From an uncultured Bacteroidota bacterium (GTDB lineage: Bacteria > Bacteroidota > Bacteroidia > Bacteroidales > P3), in contig CADAWR010000011.1 of the NCBI GenBank assembly GCA_902791695.1, positions 1 to 64,000 on the forward strand: 64,000 nucleotides of DNA. Direction: 5' to 3'. Shown here one piece after another: positions 7,143-16,817 of the stretch. Position 1 is the first letter of the stretch, and the number at the start of each line of letters is the position of its first letter. Position numbers and translations under genes: made by a program. The notes below the pieces were generated by a model, which saw only the letters and a program-made list of their open reading frames with translations, did no database searches and had not been told where the DNA came from.

Positions 7143-8341
7143 TAATCAGCGCAACCGTAAGGTATCCTGTATCTCGTGGACGACTGTCCAAAGTTGTGGA
7201 TATAACCCACCGTGACTGACGGTATGCCGAAACCATAGATATTGCCAGACGGCACATTTCCACCACCAATACGCGGTGCTGCCATGATATACTTCACGTC
7301 AACAAAAAGGTCGCCTTCGTGGCTTATATAACGACGGAAGAATAGGCCAAAATCAGCAGCCATGTCAAACCGAACATTGTCATATCGCCAGATGACACCT
7401 GCACCAAGGTACGGCATTATGCTCCAATGTGCGCCACGCTTGAAGTCAAGCGCATGGCTAAGATTCATCATAACATCGGCATGTATCATAGTAAAGGTAA
7501 AGGCATCGCCCGCTTCCCTCAGAACTGTGTCATAAGCCTCATGTCCCGTTAATCCAGTAGCCTCGAAACGGATGGTCCAGAAATTGCTGAAGTTGCGACC
7601 AAACATCACCTCGGGAGCAACGCCGACCATTGCCAAGCCACCATGATGCGGGTTGGAGAAGAGGTCAAAGGCCGAATAGTTGGGGCCAATACCAACGCCC
7701 ACGAACCAGTCTTCTGAGGTATTGCGGGACTCATGTTCCGTGCGACGGTGGAACGGTGACTCGGTGAAGTTGTGGGTTACACCAGCCGTCAACGAATGCA
7801 TATATACAGGCTTTCCATTACTGCCGTCATAATGCGACGGGAGAAAATAGCACTTATACTCCAGAAAAGCATCCCAGCCACCACTTATACGCACCGGCAG
7901 ATTGAAACCAAGCAAGCCATGTACCTCACGGTCGGTACCGTGCGAATGTCCTTCGTCATAGTAGGAAGAGCGGAAAAAGACACCAAGACCAATCATCGGG
8001 TAGAAGTTGACACGCCAATGCTTGATACGCGTGAACGTTGAATTGAAATCCCAAAGAAACTCCGCGCTAGTGGAAGCAAAAGTGTAATTGAATTCTTCGT
8101 TGTTCTTCATCGGCACAGACTGGAAATCAAGAGCGATACGACCTGCCAACGGACTCAGTATCCACTTACCCACAGCAATACCACCCGAAAAACCAGGAGC
8201 AGCATCCCTGCTTTGATTCTGATAGTAGCTCACGCCGCCGCCCATCGTCATGAACATATTGACACCGAAATCAGTGCCAATCTGTGCATGTACACTGGCA
8301 AGGCCAAAAGCCAACATTACCGATATGATGATTTTCTTCAT
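7142..8341 (-). CDS. Outer-membrane barrel protein, paralogue 1 (duplicated architecture)
   Basis: A 399-residue secreted protein with signal peptide MKKIIISVMLAFGLASVHAQ. The chain looks like two related halves: each holds a PMIGLGV/MPYLGAGV-type strand, a long polar strand (FLEYKCYFLP; FVDVKYIMAAP) and a glycine/aromatic closing strand (VTVGYIHNFG). It ends in YRIPYGCAD. The next gene on this strand (8364-9599) is a clear paralogue with the same pattern. No named family recognised; the periodic aromatic strands suggest an outer-membrane barrel or a pair of small barrels. Probably co-transcribed after tig. Confidence 0.65.
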   Translation of the reverse strand: MKKIIISVMLAFGLASVHAQIGTDFGVNMFMTMGGGVSYYQNQSRDAAPGFSGGIAVGKWILSPLAGRIALDFQSVPMKNNEEFNYTFASTSAEFLWDFNSTFTRIKHWRVNFYPMIGLGVFFRSSYYDEGHSHGTDREVHGLLGFNLPVRISGGWDAFLEYKCYFLPSHYDGSNGKPVYMHSLTAGVTHNFTESPFHRRTEHESRNTSEDWFVGVGIGPNYSAFDLFSNPHHGGLAMVGVAPEVMFGRNFSNFWTIRFEATGLTGHEAYDTVLREAGDAFTFTMIHADVMMNLSHALDFKRGAHWSIMPYLGAGVIWRYDNVRFDMAADFGLFFRRYISHEGDLFVDVKYIMAAPRIGGGNVPSGNIYGFGIPSVTVGYIHNFGQSSTRYRIPYGCAD

Positions 8342-8363
8342 ATTGTCTCTATTATTTTAAGCC

Positions 8364-9599
8364 TTAATCTGTGCAATGATTTACCGGCATACGATATCGC
8401 ACTGTAGAGTGGCCAAAGTTGCAGATGTAGCCGACGGTGAAAGTCATAAAACCTGTACCAAAGATGCTGCCTGAAGGACCAGCGCCATTGCCGTAACCGT
8501 AACCACTTGCCACGCGCGGCGGCACCATCATGTACTTGGCATCGAAGAACAAGTCGCCCATGTTGTCAATATAGTAGCGTAACATTACACCAGCGTCGGC
8601 ACCGACGGTGAACACAGGCTTCTTGTAAGTCCAAACGGGACCTGCACCGAGATATGGCAACACACTCAACCTCTCGCCGCGCTTGAAACTAATCAAGTGA
8701 GCCACATTGACCATAAAGTCTGTGTGAAGCATATTAAAAGGATACCATCTACCAGCCTGTTCTTTATCGACATTGTAGCGTCCGCGAGCAAAGAAACCGG
8801 AAAGCTCGAAGCGAATGGTCCACACATCGCTCCAGTTGCGGCCAAACATCATGTCACCGGTTATATTCCACAGTTTGGTCTTTGCATTATCAAGGCCGAT
8901 ACCCTCAAATTCGAACGAATTGAACAATGCACCGACACCAAAGCCTGTGAACCAGTCCTCACTGGTGTTGCGTGCCTCAAAGGCTGTCTTGCGGTGGAAA
9001 GGGTCATCACCCTGACGCCACATGAGGCCAAGAGTAACCATGTGCATGTTGTTAGGTCCATTGGAGCCATCGAACCCCTGCGGCAAGAAGAAGCATTTGT
9101 ATTCCAAGTTAGCACTCCACTTGTTGGATATTCTTACAGGCAGCTGCAAGCCCAACATCGCTTGAAAGTCGTTATCGGTCTGATGTGTATTACCGTCGAC
9201 AGTCACCGGGTTACGCATCAACAATCCAAGGCCTATCATTGGATAGAAAGGCATCGGATATTGGAACGTCTTGTTGTAGACATGGAAGAACGTGGCGTTG
9301 AAGTCCCATTTAAACTCTGCACTCACAAAAGAGAACAGCGGGTTGTTACCGGAACCATTCTGGTACGTGCTCGGGGCAAGAGCGCCTTCATACGCCAACT
9401 GGAAAGCAAGCGGCTTCATCAACCAGCTGCCCAGTTCAACACCGAATGCCGGGACACCGAAAGAGGTAGTGCCACTATGGCTGTAGGCGAAGACGCCGCC
9501 ATTCAGGGATGCATACAACGAGCCCGGCTTCACAGCAGGCTGGGCATTGACACCCAGGCAGCTGAGGGCAAGCAGTAGCGTCGTCAGTATCTTCTTCAT
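8364..9599 (-). CDS. Outer-membrane barrel protein, paralogue 2
   Basis: A 411-residue secreted protein (signal peptide MKKILTTLLLALSCLGVNAQ). It shares with the 7142-8341 protein the segments WDFNATFFH, YPMIGLGLLMR, the ARNTSEDWF hinge between halves, FGRNWSDVWTIRFE, PYLGAG and the end TVGYICNFGHS. The two genes are 22 nt apart and are a tandem duplication. A start upstream at 9608 is TTG; ATG at 9599 begins the signal peptide and is preferred. The function is unknown. Confidence 0.65.
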   Translation of the reverse strand: MKKILTTLLLALSCLGVNAQPAVKPGSLYASLNGGVFAYSHSGTTSFGVPAFGVELGSWLMKPLAFQLAYEGALAPSTYQNGSGNNPLFSFVSAEFKWDFNATFFHVYNKTFQYPMPFYPMIGLGLLMRNPVTVDGNTHQTDNDFQAMLGLQLPVRISNKWSANLEYKCFFLPQGFDGSNGPNNMHMVTLGLMWRQGDDPFHRKTAFEARNTSEDWFTGFGVGALFNSFEFEGIGLDNAKTKLWNITGDMMFGRNWSDVWTIRFELSGFFARGRYNVDKEQAGRWYPFNMLHTDFMVNVAHLISFKRGERLSVLPYLGAGPVWTYKKPVFTVGADAGVMLRYYIDNMGDLFFDAKYMMVPPRVASGYGYGNGAGPSGSIFGTGFMTFTVGYICNFGHSTVRYRMPVNHCTD

Positions 9600-9619
9600 G
9601 TCTTTCAAATTATTGTTAT

Positions 9620-10975
9620 TTATGCCTTTGCACGCTCGCCGAACTCCTTGGCGGAAACCTTCTCCACCTCGGGCTTAACCTGATCCTTGAAGAGCTTGGC
9701 CAGGTTGTCCGCATAAAGACGGTCGACGATTTGACGGGTATTCTGGCGATCGGCGGCAATACTACGAGCAGCTTGTTCGAGGCGTTCCTCGGCCTTCTCC
9801 TTAGTCTCACCTTCAACCTTCTGGTCGTTGCGGCGCAGGATATCCTTGATGTAGTCCACAATCTGGTTGCTGGTGGGCTCCACGGGGCTGATCTCTTCGA
9901 GTTTGGCTTCAATAAGCTCCCACTTCAGCGAGGGGACATACTTCTCTGCCCAGTCGGCCTCGATGCTCTCCGGAGTCATATCCTTCTCGCCACGGCTTGC
10001 GAACCAACGTTTCAGGAAGTCTTCGGGCAGCGGAGCGGTGAACTGGTCAAGCAGGGCTTTGCGCACCTGGTTCACGAATAGGTAGTCGCTCTGCTCACCA
10101 TTGGCCTTTTCAATCTCTTTCTTCATGGCTTTGCTAAAAGCGTCGGCATCTTTGATCTTCTGGCCAGGGAACACTTTCTCGAAGAGTTCATCATTGATCT
10201 CGTGGGGTATGATGCGCGAAATGCCGCTGAGGGTCAGCTCCACATCGGCCTTGAACTTCTTGGCGGTAGCGTTGTCCATGTGCAGTGCGCGCTCGATGTC
10301 GGCCACGGGGAAGGCTTTGGCCATGTTGAAGACAATCTTCTCCTCGGCTTTCTTGCCCTCGAACAGGGGCATCAACTCCTCGTCCTTGAGGTTGAGCAGG
10401 TTCAGGCTCACAAAGGTCTCAACACCGCCTTCTTTAACAGCGCCTTTCTTGTCAAGCTCAACAAGTTTGCCGTACATGATGTCGCCTTTGCCGACGGTTT
10501 CGGGGGTCTCGAACTTGCCGTAACGGTTCACGCAGTTGTTAATCTCGGCCTCGACATCCTTTGCCGTGACCTTTATCTGGTTGTATTTAACATCCACCTT
10601 GCTCCAGTCTATGCTGAACTCGGGGGCGAGGGCGACGTTGAAGTAGAAAGTGAAGTCCTGCTGCTTGCCGAAATCTATCTCACCAGTCTTCTCGTCGTTG
10701 CTCATAGGCATGCCGAGGATGTGCAGTTTCTCATCGTCGATATATTTGAAGAGACTCTCGTTGAGCGTGTTCTGCACGGCGTCGCCGACGATGGCGGCCT
10801 TGTACATGCGCTGTATCAAGCCCATCGGGGCCATACCCTTGCGGAAACCGGGAACAGTGGCTTTCTTCTGGTAGTCTTTCAGCTGTTTTGTAACGTTCTC
10901 GTTGTAGTCTTTTTCCTCGATATCAACCTTGATACTGAGTTCCAAATCACTTAATTTCTCTCTTGTGATGTTCAT
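9620..10975 (-). CDS. tig: Trigger factor
   Basis: A 451-residue ribosome-associated chaperone. The N-terminal ribosome-binding domain has the signature VPGFRKGMAP (about 41-50). The middle region (about 150-245) matches the degenerate PPIase-like domain position, and the C-terminal half is helical, ending in a charged tail. It binds nascent chains at uL23 and helps secretory and outer-membrane proteins. The two barrel genes follow within 20 nt, which suggests co-transcription. A promoter -7 box lies 53 nt upstream. Confidence 0.92.
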   Translation of the reverse strand: MNITREKLSDLELSIKVDIEEKDYNENVTKQLKDYQKKATVPGFRKGMAPMGLIQRMYKAAIVGDAVQNTLNESLFKYIDDEKLHILGMPMSNDEKTGEIDFGKQQDFTFYFNVALAPEFSIDWSKVDVKYNQIKVTAKDVEAEINNCVNRYGKFETPETVGKGDIMYGKLVELDKKGAVKEGGVETFVSLNLLNLKDEELMPLFEGKKAEEKIVFNMAKAFPVADIERALHMDNATAKKFKADVELTLSGISRIIPHEINDELFEKVFPGQKIKDADAFSKAMKKEIEKANGEQSDYLFVNQVRKALLDQFTAPLPEDFLKRWFASRGEKDMTPESIEADWAEKYVPSLKWELIEAKLEEISPVEPTSNQIVDYIKDILRRNDQKVEGETKEKAEERLEQAARSIAADRQNTRQIVDRLYADNLAKLFKDQVKPEVEKVSAKEFGERAKA

Positions 10976-11027
10976 CTGATTGATTTATTTTATTGATTTT
11001 TAATTATTTTATATTTCATACCGTTCT

Positions 11028-11036
11028 GCAAAGATA
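11028..11036 (-). promoter_or_regulatory. -7 box upstream of tig
   Basis: GCAAAGATA here reads TATCTTTGC on the minus strand, 53 nt before the tig start. No clear -33 TTTG was found. Confidence 0.6.
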
Positions 11037-11123
11037 CACATTTTTATTGAATCGGGGCATATTTTTTTATATATTAACACATATTTACGGAAAAACCGAA
11101 GGAGTAGTTACGATGGAAACGCT

Positions 11124-11223
11124 ACGGAGCCGGAGCGAAGCCTCACCGTATCCGGTCCGACATTCCATCGACAAAAAACCGTTAAACAGTCGGAGCGGGT
11201 ACGGAGCGGGTACGGAGAGGCTC
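11124..11223 (+). repeat. Dispersed palindromic repeat, copy A
   Basis: This copy holds CCGTATCCGGTCCG, then CGACAAAAAACCGTTAAACA, then two full copies of the 11-nt unit CGGAGCGGGTA and a partial third. The same blocks in the same order are found at copies D (other strand) and E. It occupies the gap between tig and the lipoprotein gene; no gene is seen in 11041-11259. Confidence 0.85.
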
Positions 11224-11259
11224 CATACAGAAAAAGTGTGACCAGTGGCCTACACGGGG

Positions 11260-12267
11260 TTAGAAACCCACACCAAGTTGTTTAAGCTGGTAATATAGTC
11301 CAACTGGAGTACTTGCAAGGGAACTGTCGGCCGGATACCAGCGGTGAAGTTTGGTGCGCCGAGCGGCAAAGATACCACGGCCTCCCTCAATGTTAGAATA
11401 CAATTCACGACTCTGGTCAAGGTTGCCAGCATCAGCGATATTGGCCATATATGCACTAAGATCTTCGCTACAGGCGGTAAGATAAAGGTCTACCTCCTTG
11501 AGATATGTCTTTGGAGCAGGATCATCCTCGAGTTGTTCTTTGACACTCGTGAGGAATCCGCTTGCCTGATAGAAGATGGTGTAGCGGTCTGTATTATTGG
11601 TTGACGATACCGATGGGGTGCGTACATCAATGTATCGACGTTCACCATTCTCCATGAAATAGAGGCGCACAAAAGGTTGATATAGGCGTGCATTCTTTAA
11701 GGCTGGCCACTCCATCTGACAAGTATTACCTGATGCCTTAAAAGCGAACATGCCTGTCTTTCGCGGATATGTAGTGAATGTAGGCTTGGTGAAAACACAA
11801 TCCTCAGGGTTGCGTACTATGAGTTGTATTGGCTGCTTTGAGCGTGCAATAACCTGACCGTCGGCAATGCGACGCACCTGAATATCATACGTGCAAAATT
11901 CATCAAAATGGGCTTTGCCGGGCAAAAAATACATCGGCTGCTCGACACTTGCGAAATTACCACCTTGTCGATTCACTGTGGTGTCCAGGAATGTGTACTC
12001 GGCCACCGTTTCGCCATTGTATATCTTCAGCAGTTTGACTTCTATTGAACCTTTCGGATAGTTTATTGAATCACTCACAGAACTATAGTCGTAAATGCTG
12101 CCTTCGCCTAGATAGCAGCGCTCGACGCGTGCCCATGTGGTGTCATCATCCTGGTCAAGCAGACAATAGACCACTGGAATTTCTTTCCATGATTCATTGG
12201 GAGAGAACTCCACCTCACATGAGGTCAGCATAAACAAACTGAACAATACGGGTATTAGTTTTTTCAT
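11260..12267 (-). CDS. DUF4249-like lipoprotein
   Basis: A 335-residue protein with a lipoprotein signal peptide (MKKLIPVLFSLFMLTSC, lipobox LTSC), so the mature N-terminal Cys is lipidated. The body (PVVYCLLDQDDDTTWARVERCYLG near the start and a C-terminal cysteine-poor region ending in QLKQLGVGF) resembles the DUF4249 family of Bacteroidetes surface proteins, often associated with TonB-dependent systems; the assignment is by pattern only. Its ATG overlaps the TGA of the GH2-like gene by 4 nt, so the two are coupled. Confidence 0.6.
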   Translation of the reverse strand: MKKLIPVLFSLFMLTSCEVEFSPNESWKEIPVVYCLLDQDDDTTWARVERCYLGEGSIYDYSSVSDSINYPKGSIEVKLLKIYNGETVAEYTFLDTTVNRQGGNFASVEQPMYFLPGKAHFDEFCTYDIQVRRIADGQVIARSKQPIQLIVRNPEDCVFTKPTFTTYPRKTGMFAFKASGNTCQMEWPALKNARLYQPFVRLYFMENGERRYIDVRTPSVSSTNNTDRYTIFYQASGFLTSVKEQLEDDPAPKTYLKEVDLYLTACSEDLSAYMANIADAGNLDQSRELYSNIEGGRGIFAARRTKLHRWYPADSSLASTPVGLYYQLKQLGVGF

Positions 12268-15200
12268 TTATCGTTGCTAATTTGTTCAGAAACTTCTATT
12301 TCGTCCATCAATAACCATGGCTTAAGTCCCTTGGCCCTATGCCAACCGGGTATCTTATCCATGGTTTCAGCCTCTATCTTTATGTAACCTATGCCTTTGC
12401 GCTCCACAGGGATACGCAACTCCACCAGCTGGTCAGCAGCGTTCTCCTGCGCAGCTGGGTCAAATGGAATGGTATAATGCACTGTATCGCCCCACTCATT
12501 ACCGTTTGCGGAAAAAACAATAATCACTTCGCGAGGAGCAAAAGCCCATACTGCTGGACTATGAGCATACCGCAGCACAAGATAGTCAATATCAACAGCC
12601 TTCGCCAACTCCACATTCACAACAGGTGCCGTACCGGAAAAACCAAGCCAGCCACGCGAAAGGTCGTCTACAGAGCCTCGCTCGCCATCATAAAGTATGG
12701 TATCGACACCAACATTATAGGGAGTGTTGGCCTTGCGGGAAAAACCTGTACGTACTATGTAGTCGTAGTTGAACTTGCGCGTGGCAGTAAATGACGGCGG
12801 CATGCCCTTGACGAAAGCTCGGGCTTTGACCACCGTGGTAGACGTGATGGTCAAAGGTGCGGTGTAAAGAGCCGAGACCTCGGTTGGCTCACTGCCATCA
12901 AGCGTATACCTTATTGTTTGATTATCCGCCTTGGTGGAGAGTTTTACCGTCAGCGGCTGAGAAAAGCGAGTCGCAGAAGCATTGATTTGGGGTGGTTCAA
13001 GGATACCACTAGCCACAACCGGACACCTTACAGCATAGCATTCCTCTGGCGTACGATTCTGATTATAGGGAGCAATATGCAGACGGACATACCGCATAGG
13101 ACGTTGTGGTTTTATCCGCAAAGCGCCATCATCAACAGAAAATACACACAGAGTGTCAACAAGTTGACAAAAAAGACCTTCACTACCGCCCACAGCACAC
13201 CAACGCACCTCTCCGCGAGAACCACTGACGGCAGTTACCGGCTTTTCATATACCCCAACAACCGTGTTGCTGTGGCGGAAGAGTGTCTCACGGCCTGAGC
13301 CAAACCAACGCATGGTATCAGTATCGCCCAACGTAGGTATCACTATAAACTCAGGGACCATAGCGCCACGCACTCTGTCGGTAGGACTAATGATGTAGTC
13401 TGCCACAATGTCACCGGTACCATGGACTGTATATGACAGGCGAACATCACACATCGGGGCGCCTGTAGGCGCCGTATATTGCAACATCGCATCGACGCAC
13501 AACGTATGGCTATCCGGCTGCCGACGTGCAACAGCCACCGTGTTCGCACGCCAATCGGTATGGCCTTCAAATGCCAGCACCGGCGCAATAAGCGTGCTGT
13601 CACACAGCAAGGTGCTGTCTATAGTAGTGCCACTGGAGTCAAGCAGACTGCGCGAAGCACCATGAGCCGGAAGCGAGAACACCACAGAGCCAACAGCAAG
13701 TTCGGATGGGCTGTTACCAACCCACTCCAGCTTGCGGTTGCGACGACGACTCACATCGAAGCGTATAAACAGTTCTTCTCCAGCCTGCAAGTCAAGGTCT
13801 GGAATACGCATACTAACCTTGTCACTTTCGCCTCCACCCATGGCAACGGGCAAGTCGCCGGCAACGACATTGGAGCGCAGGTTAGTATATATGGTATATT
13901 CTAACGAATAGACGCCAAATGAAGTAAAATCATTACTGTTGTGCACCACAAATTCCGCATCATCAGGCGTTATCTTTGAAAGAGCTACGGAAAATGGGCT
14001 ATACAACTGCTTTAACTCTGCAAGCAGTACACCACCGATTGGCCACGAAGCCACGAATCCACCCTGCAGTTGGCGTTGAGACTGTACAATACCCCAGAGG
14101 TCACCAAGATCAGCAAAATTTGTCTTATTAACCGATGGCAGCATCAGGAACGGACGATCTCCGCTCTTTGACAGAGCCTGTTTCATTGTGTTGACTGAAG
14201 GTAAAGCTGGCGCTATAATGTCAGTCACCTCAGAAAAGTCCGCCCCAGGGAAAACAACCGGACGCTGCTTCTCAAGAGCCTTGAGGCGGCGGTATGCAGC
14301 AGCCATACAGACACCATTGTCGCGCGTGTCACCGAGACACCACGCAATAATGCTGGTATAGTTTCTATATTTACCATAAAGGTTTTCCACACGCCGTTCG
14401 AATAGCGGCGCATAAGTTTGGTCGGTAGCCACAGCCTGGTGCTGCGACGACACTGGCATAAGATTGGCATCGGCCACCACATAAAGTCCATAGCTGTCGC
14501 ACAATTCATAAAAGAATGCATCCATGGGAGAGAAACGCGCCGTACGCACCGCATTGATATTATTGCGTTTCATGGCTATAATATCGCGACGCATCTGCTC
14601 TCGCGAGGCATAGCCTTCTGTATGCTCTATGCCATAGTTTACACCCTTGATGGTGATGGGCTTGTCATTAACAAGCAGCAAGCCATCCTTTATTTCCACA
14701 CGGCGGAAGCCAACACGCGCACCAACGGTCTCTTCCTCCTCCATTTCTTCGTTACGCAGGCGAACAACAACAGTGTACAGTGAAGGACTTTCTGCACTCC
14801 ATGGCTCAATATCGGACCATGTACGGCTTATGTCCACATGTTCTTCTGTACGCTTGTCAAAAACCACCCAACGCCCCATACGGTCAAGCTGGCGACCCTG
14901 TGGATCCCACACCTCAACCTCTACATAGTAACGCCCTTTATGTCGACTGTTAAAAACACTGGCGTCCACGGTTAGCGTGCCCGACAATGTGAGGGCATCG
15001 TAGTCGGCACTTAGCCCCATGTCGCACACGCCGGGGTCACTCTTAAATAATATGTACGGCTCACCGTTGAGTCCAACAGTTATTGCTGTATCTTCTAGCA
15101 ACGCTCCTTGTGGATGCTTGAGGGCCTCAATGGCAAGAGTGTTGAACTTGCCGTACTTAAGGTACTTATTAAGCTGAAATTCATTCCAATTGCGCGAGTC

Positions 15201-15518
15201 TTCAGCATACCCCACCTCTTTGTCGTTGATGTACACACGGCATGCCCTTCCGCAGCGCACATTGAGGAAGACCAGATAGTCTTTCCACACACGGTCCACC
15301 TCAACCTGCCGGCTGTATACCACCGAGCTGTCCGTACGTCGTTGCTTCCAACTGCCTGTAAGTTCCATATAATACGGCGACTCACGGTAAGCGAGCTTCT
15401 CAACAGCACCGTCGTCATCATAGGCGACGACATTGCTCCGTGGCACTGCCACAGGCTGCGCCACAGACACTAACGGCACGGCAACCAACACAAAAAGCCA
15501 CGCTACGACTCTGCGCAT
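12264..15518 (-). CDS. GH2-fold (beta-galactosidase-like) secreted protein lacking catalytic residues
   Basis: A 1084-residue secreted protein. After the signal peptide (1-20) comes a sugar-binding jelly roll (about 40-155), an Ig-like domain (about 170-275) and a TIM-barrel part beginning KGVNYGIEH (291-299) with NAVRTARFSP (322-331) and YELCDSYGLYVVADANL, as in GH2. The acid/base motif NE is replaced by GDT (396-398) and the nucleophile position in the RPFLMLPSVNK strand is proline (P461). Near 843-915 is a chitobiase C-terminal-like (CHB_HEX_C) domain (YTLDGSEPTE), then a discoidin-like end (about 930-1080). Probably a carbohydrate-binding pseudoenzyme. Coupled to the lipoprotein gene downstream. 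Confidence 0.7.
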   Translation of the reverse strand: MRRVVAWLFVLVAVPLVSVAQPVAVPRSNVVAYDDDGAVEKLAYRESPYYMELTGSWKQRRTDSSVVYSRQVEVDRVWKDYLVFLNVRCGRACRVYINDKEVGYAEDSRNWNEFQLNKYLKYGKFNTLAIEALKHPQGALLEDTAITVGLNGEPYILFKSDPGVCDMGLSADYDALTLSGTLTVDASVFNSRHKGRYYVEVEVWDPQGRQLDRMGRWVVFDKRTEEHVDISRTWSDIEPWSAESPSLYTVVVRLRNEEMEEEETVGARVGFRRVEIKDGLLLVNDKPITIKGVNYGIEHTEGYASREQMRRDIIAMKRNNINAVRTARFSPMDAFFYELCDSYGLYVVADANLMPVSSQHQAVATDQTYAPLFERRVENLYGKYRNYTSIIAWCLGDTRDNGVCMAAAYRRLKALEKQRPVVFPGADFSEVTDIIAPALPSVNTMKQALSKSGDRPFLMLPSVNKTNFADLGDLWGIVQSQRQLQGGFVASWPIGGVLLAELKQLYSPFSVALSKITPDDAEFVVHNSNDFTSFGVYSLEYTIYTNLRSNVVAGDLPVAMGGGESDKVSMRIPDLDLQAGEELFIRFDVSRRRNRKLEWVGNSPSELAVGSVVFSLPAHGASRSLLDSSGTTIDSTLLCDSTLIAPVLAFEGHTDWRANTVAVARRQPDSHTLCVDAMLQYTAPTGAPMCDVRLSYTVHGTGDIVADYIISPTDRVRGAMVPEFIVIPTLGDTDTMRWFGSGRETLFRHSNTVVGVYEKPVTAVSGSRGEVRWCAVGGSEGLFCQLVDTLCVFSVDDGALRIKPQRPMRYVRLHIAPYNQNRTPEECYAVRCPVVASGILEPPQINASATRFSQPLTVKLSTKADNQTIRYTLDGSEPTEVSALYTAPLTITSTTVVKARAFVKGMPPSFTATRKFNYDYIVRTGFSRKANTPYNVGVDTILYDGERGSVDDLSRGWLGFSGTAPVVNVELAKAVDIDYLVLRYAHSPAVWAFAPREVIIVFSANGNEWGDTVHYTIPFDPAAQENAADQLVELRIPVERKGIGYIKIEAETMDKIPGWHRAKGLKPWLLMDEIEVSEQISNDK

Positions 15519-15530
15519 ATTAGCTATAGG

Positions 15531-16127
15531 CTAAAAATGAAGGCTTATGCCGGCATCCAGCATATGCAGCGTGCGCGCGTCAGCAAGCAGCGGCTTGTGG
15601 TTGACATCGAAGCGCGACACCTCGGTCATGTTCAGCATCTTATAGCCAACATGCAGACCTATGGCAAAGCCTCGGTCAATGGCATAACGGCTACCGAACT
15701 GAGCGCCGAAATACACACCGCCTTTTTCAATCTTCGTCGTCGGGCTCGAAGCTCCCAATGGCAACGTATAGCCAAGCTGCAGCACAGCGAAGGGTGTCAA
15801 CCGCGAGCGCATGAAATGGCTGCGGAGCTCCGCATAGACGGGCATCTGCGTGAATGCACCCGTGGGGTCGGCAATATAGGTAATACCAAGGCCCACACCG
15901 GCTTCCTTGCGGAACTGGAATCCGCCGGAAACGCCAAGGCCATAGCCCGACATAGTATCGGCTACAGAAATGCCGTTTGCTGTGTTAGGAGCGCGGTTAA
16001 GATTCATCACATACGAGCCGTCCACGACAACATAGACACCACGCCACTTGTACTCTATATGCCGCTGGGCGGCTGCTGTGCCGCAAAGGCACAGCAGCGC
16101 TACAGCAGCTATGATTATCTTCTTCAT
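15531..16127 (-). CDS. Small outer-membrane beta-barrel protein
   Basis: A 198-residue secreted protein: signal peptide MKKIIIAAVALLCLCGTAAA, then alternating strands (YGLGVSGGFQFRKEAGVGLG, FAVLQLGYTLPLG) and a last strand ending in HF, as in OmpW/OmpA-like barrels. It lies 9 nt after the CoA-transferase gene and 12 nt before the GH2-like gene, so it seems to be in the same transcript. No specific family recognised. Confidence 0.65.
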   Translation of the reverse strand: MKKIIIAAVALLCLCGTAAAQRHIEYKWRGVYVVVDGSYVMNLNRAPNTANGISVADTMSGYGLGVSGGFQFRKEAGVGLGITYIADPTGAFTQMPVYAELRSHFMRSRLTPFAVLQLGYTLPLGASSPTTKIEKGGVYFGAQFGSRYAIDRGFAIGLHVGYKMLNMTEVSRFDVNHKPLLADARTLHMLDAGISLHF

Positions 16128-16136
16128 AATCGAATG

Positions 16137-16796
16137 TTATGCATTCATCTTCTTGAGGTCGGGGCTGATGATGAGGGTAGCCTCGGTGGCAGCCTGCACC
16201 TGCTCGACGGTGAACTCGGGGTTAATCTCCGTCAACACAATGCCCTTGGGGGTGATTTCCATGACACCCATCTCGGTGATAATCATGTTCACCTGACCCT
16301 TGGCGGTGAGCGGCAGGGTGCACTTCTTCAAAATCTTGGGGTTGCCCTTGGCGGTGTGCTCCATGGCAAGGATAACTTTCTTGGCACCCACCAGCAGGTC
16401 CATAGCGCCACCCATGCCGGGGGTCTTCTTGCCAGGGATCATCCAGTTGGCCAGGTCGCCTTCCTCATCCACCTGCATGGCGCCGAGGACACTGACGTCC
16501 ACATGACCGCCACGGATGATGCCGAAGGAGGTGGCGCTGTCGAAGGTCGATGCACCTGGCACATGGGTTATATATCCACCACCGGCGTTGATGAACCAGG
16601 GGTCTTCCTTGCCCTCTTCGGGAGTGGGACCCATGCCAATCATACCGTTCTCACTCTGCAGGATGACGTGCACGCCTTCGGGCAGGAAGTTAGGAATCAT
16701 GGTCGGCAGACCGATACCAAGGTTGACGACATCGCCGTCGTGCAGCTCCTGAGCCGCGCGCTTTGCGATAAAGGGTTTAATCTGTTCTTTTTCCAT
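16137..16796 (-). CDS. CoA-transferase beta subunit (acetoacetate/butyrate type)
   Basis: A 219-residue subunit B of a family I CoA-transferase. It has VVNLGIGLPTMIPNFLP near 24-40 and the catalytic glutamate in the QSENGMIGMGP motif near 50; the AMQVDEEGDLANWMIPGK segment is typical of AtoA/CtfB/ScoB. In lysine fermentation this enzyme moves CoA between acetoacetate and butyrate or acetate. The alpha subunit normally lies next to it, but no alpha gene is present in this window. It follows kamE after 21 nt. Confidence 0.88.
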   Translation of the reverse strand: MEKEQIKPFIAKRAAQELHDGDVVNLGIGLPTMIPNFLPEGVHVILQSENGMIGMGPTPEEGKEDPWFINAGGGYITHVPGASTFDSATSFGIIRGGHVDVSVLGAMQVDEEGDLANWMIPGKKTPGMGGAMDLLVGAKKVILAMEHTAKGNPKILKKCTLPLTAKGQVNMIITEMGVMEITPKGIVLTEINPEFTVEQVQAATEATLIISPDLKKMNA

Positions 16797-16817
16797 TTTT
16801 ATAGTTATTTAGTTTGT

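Noticed and set aside
13343-13603. Frameshift or split of the GH2-like gene
   Set aside because: The 1084-codon frame is continuous, and domains on both sides align with the family; the short frames here are shadows.
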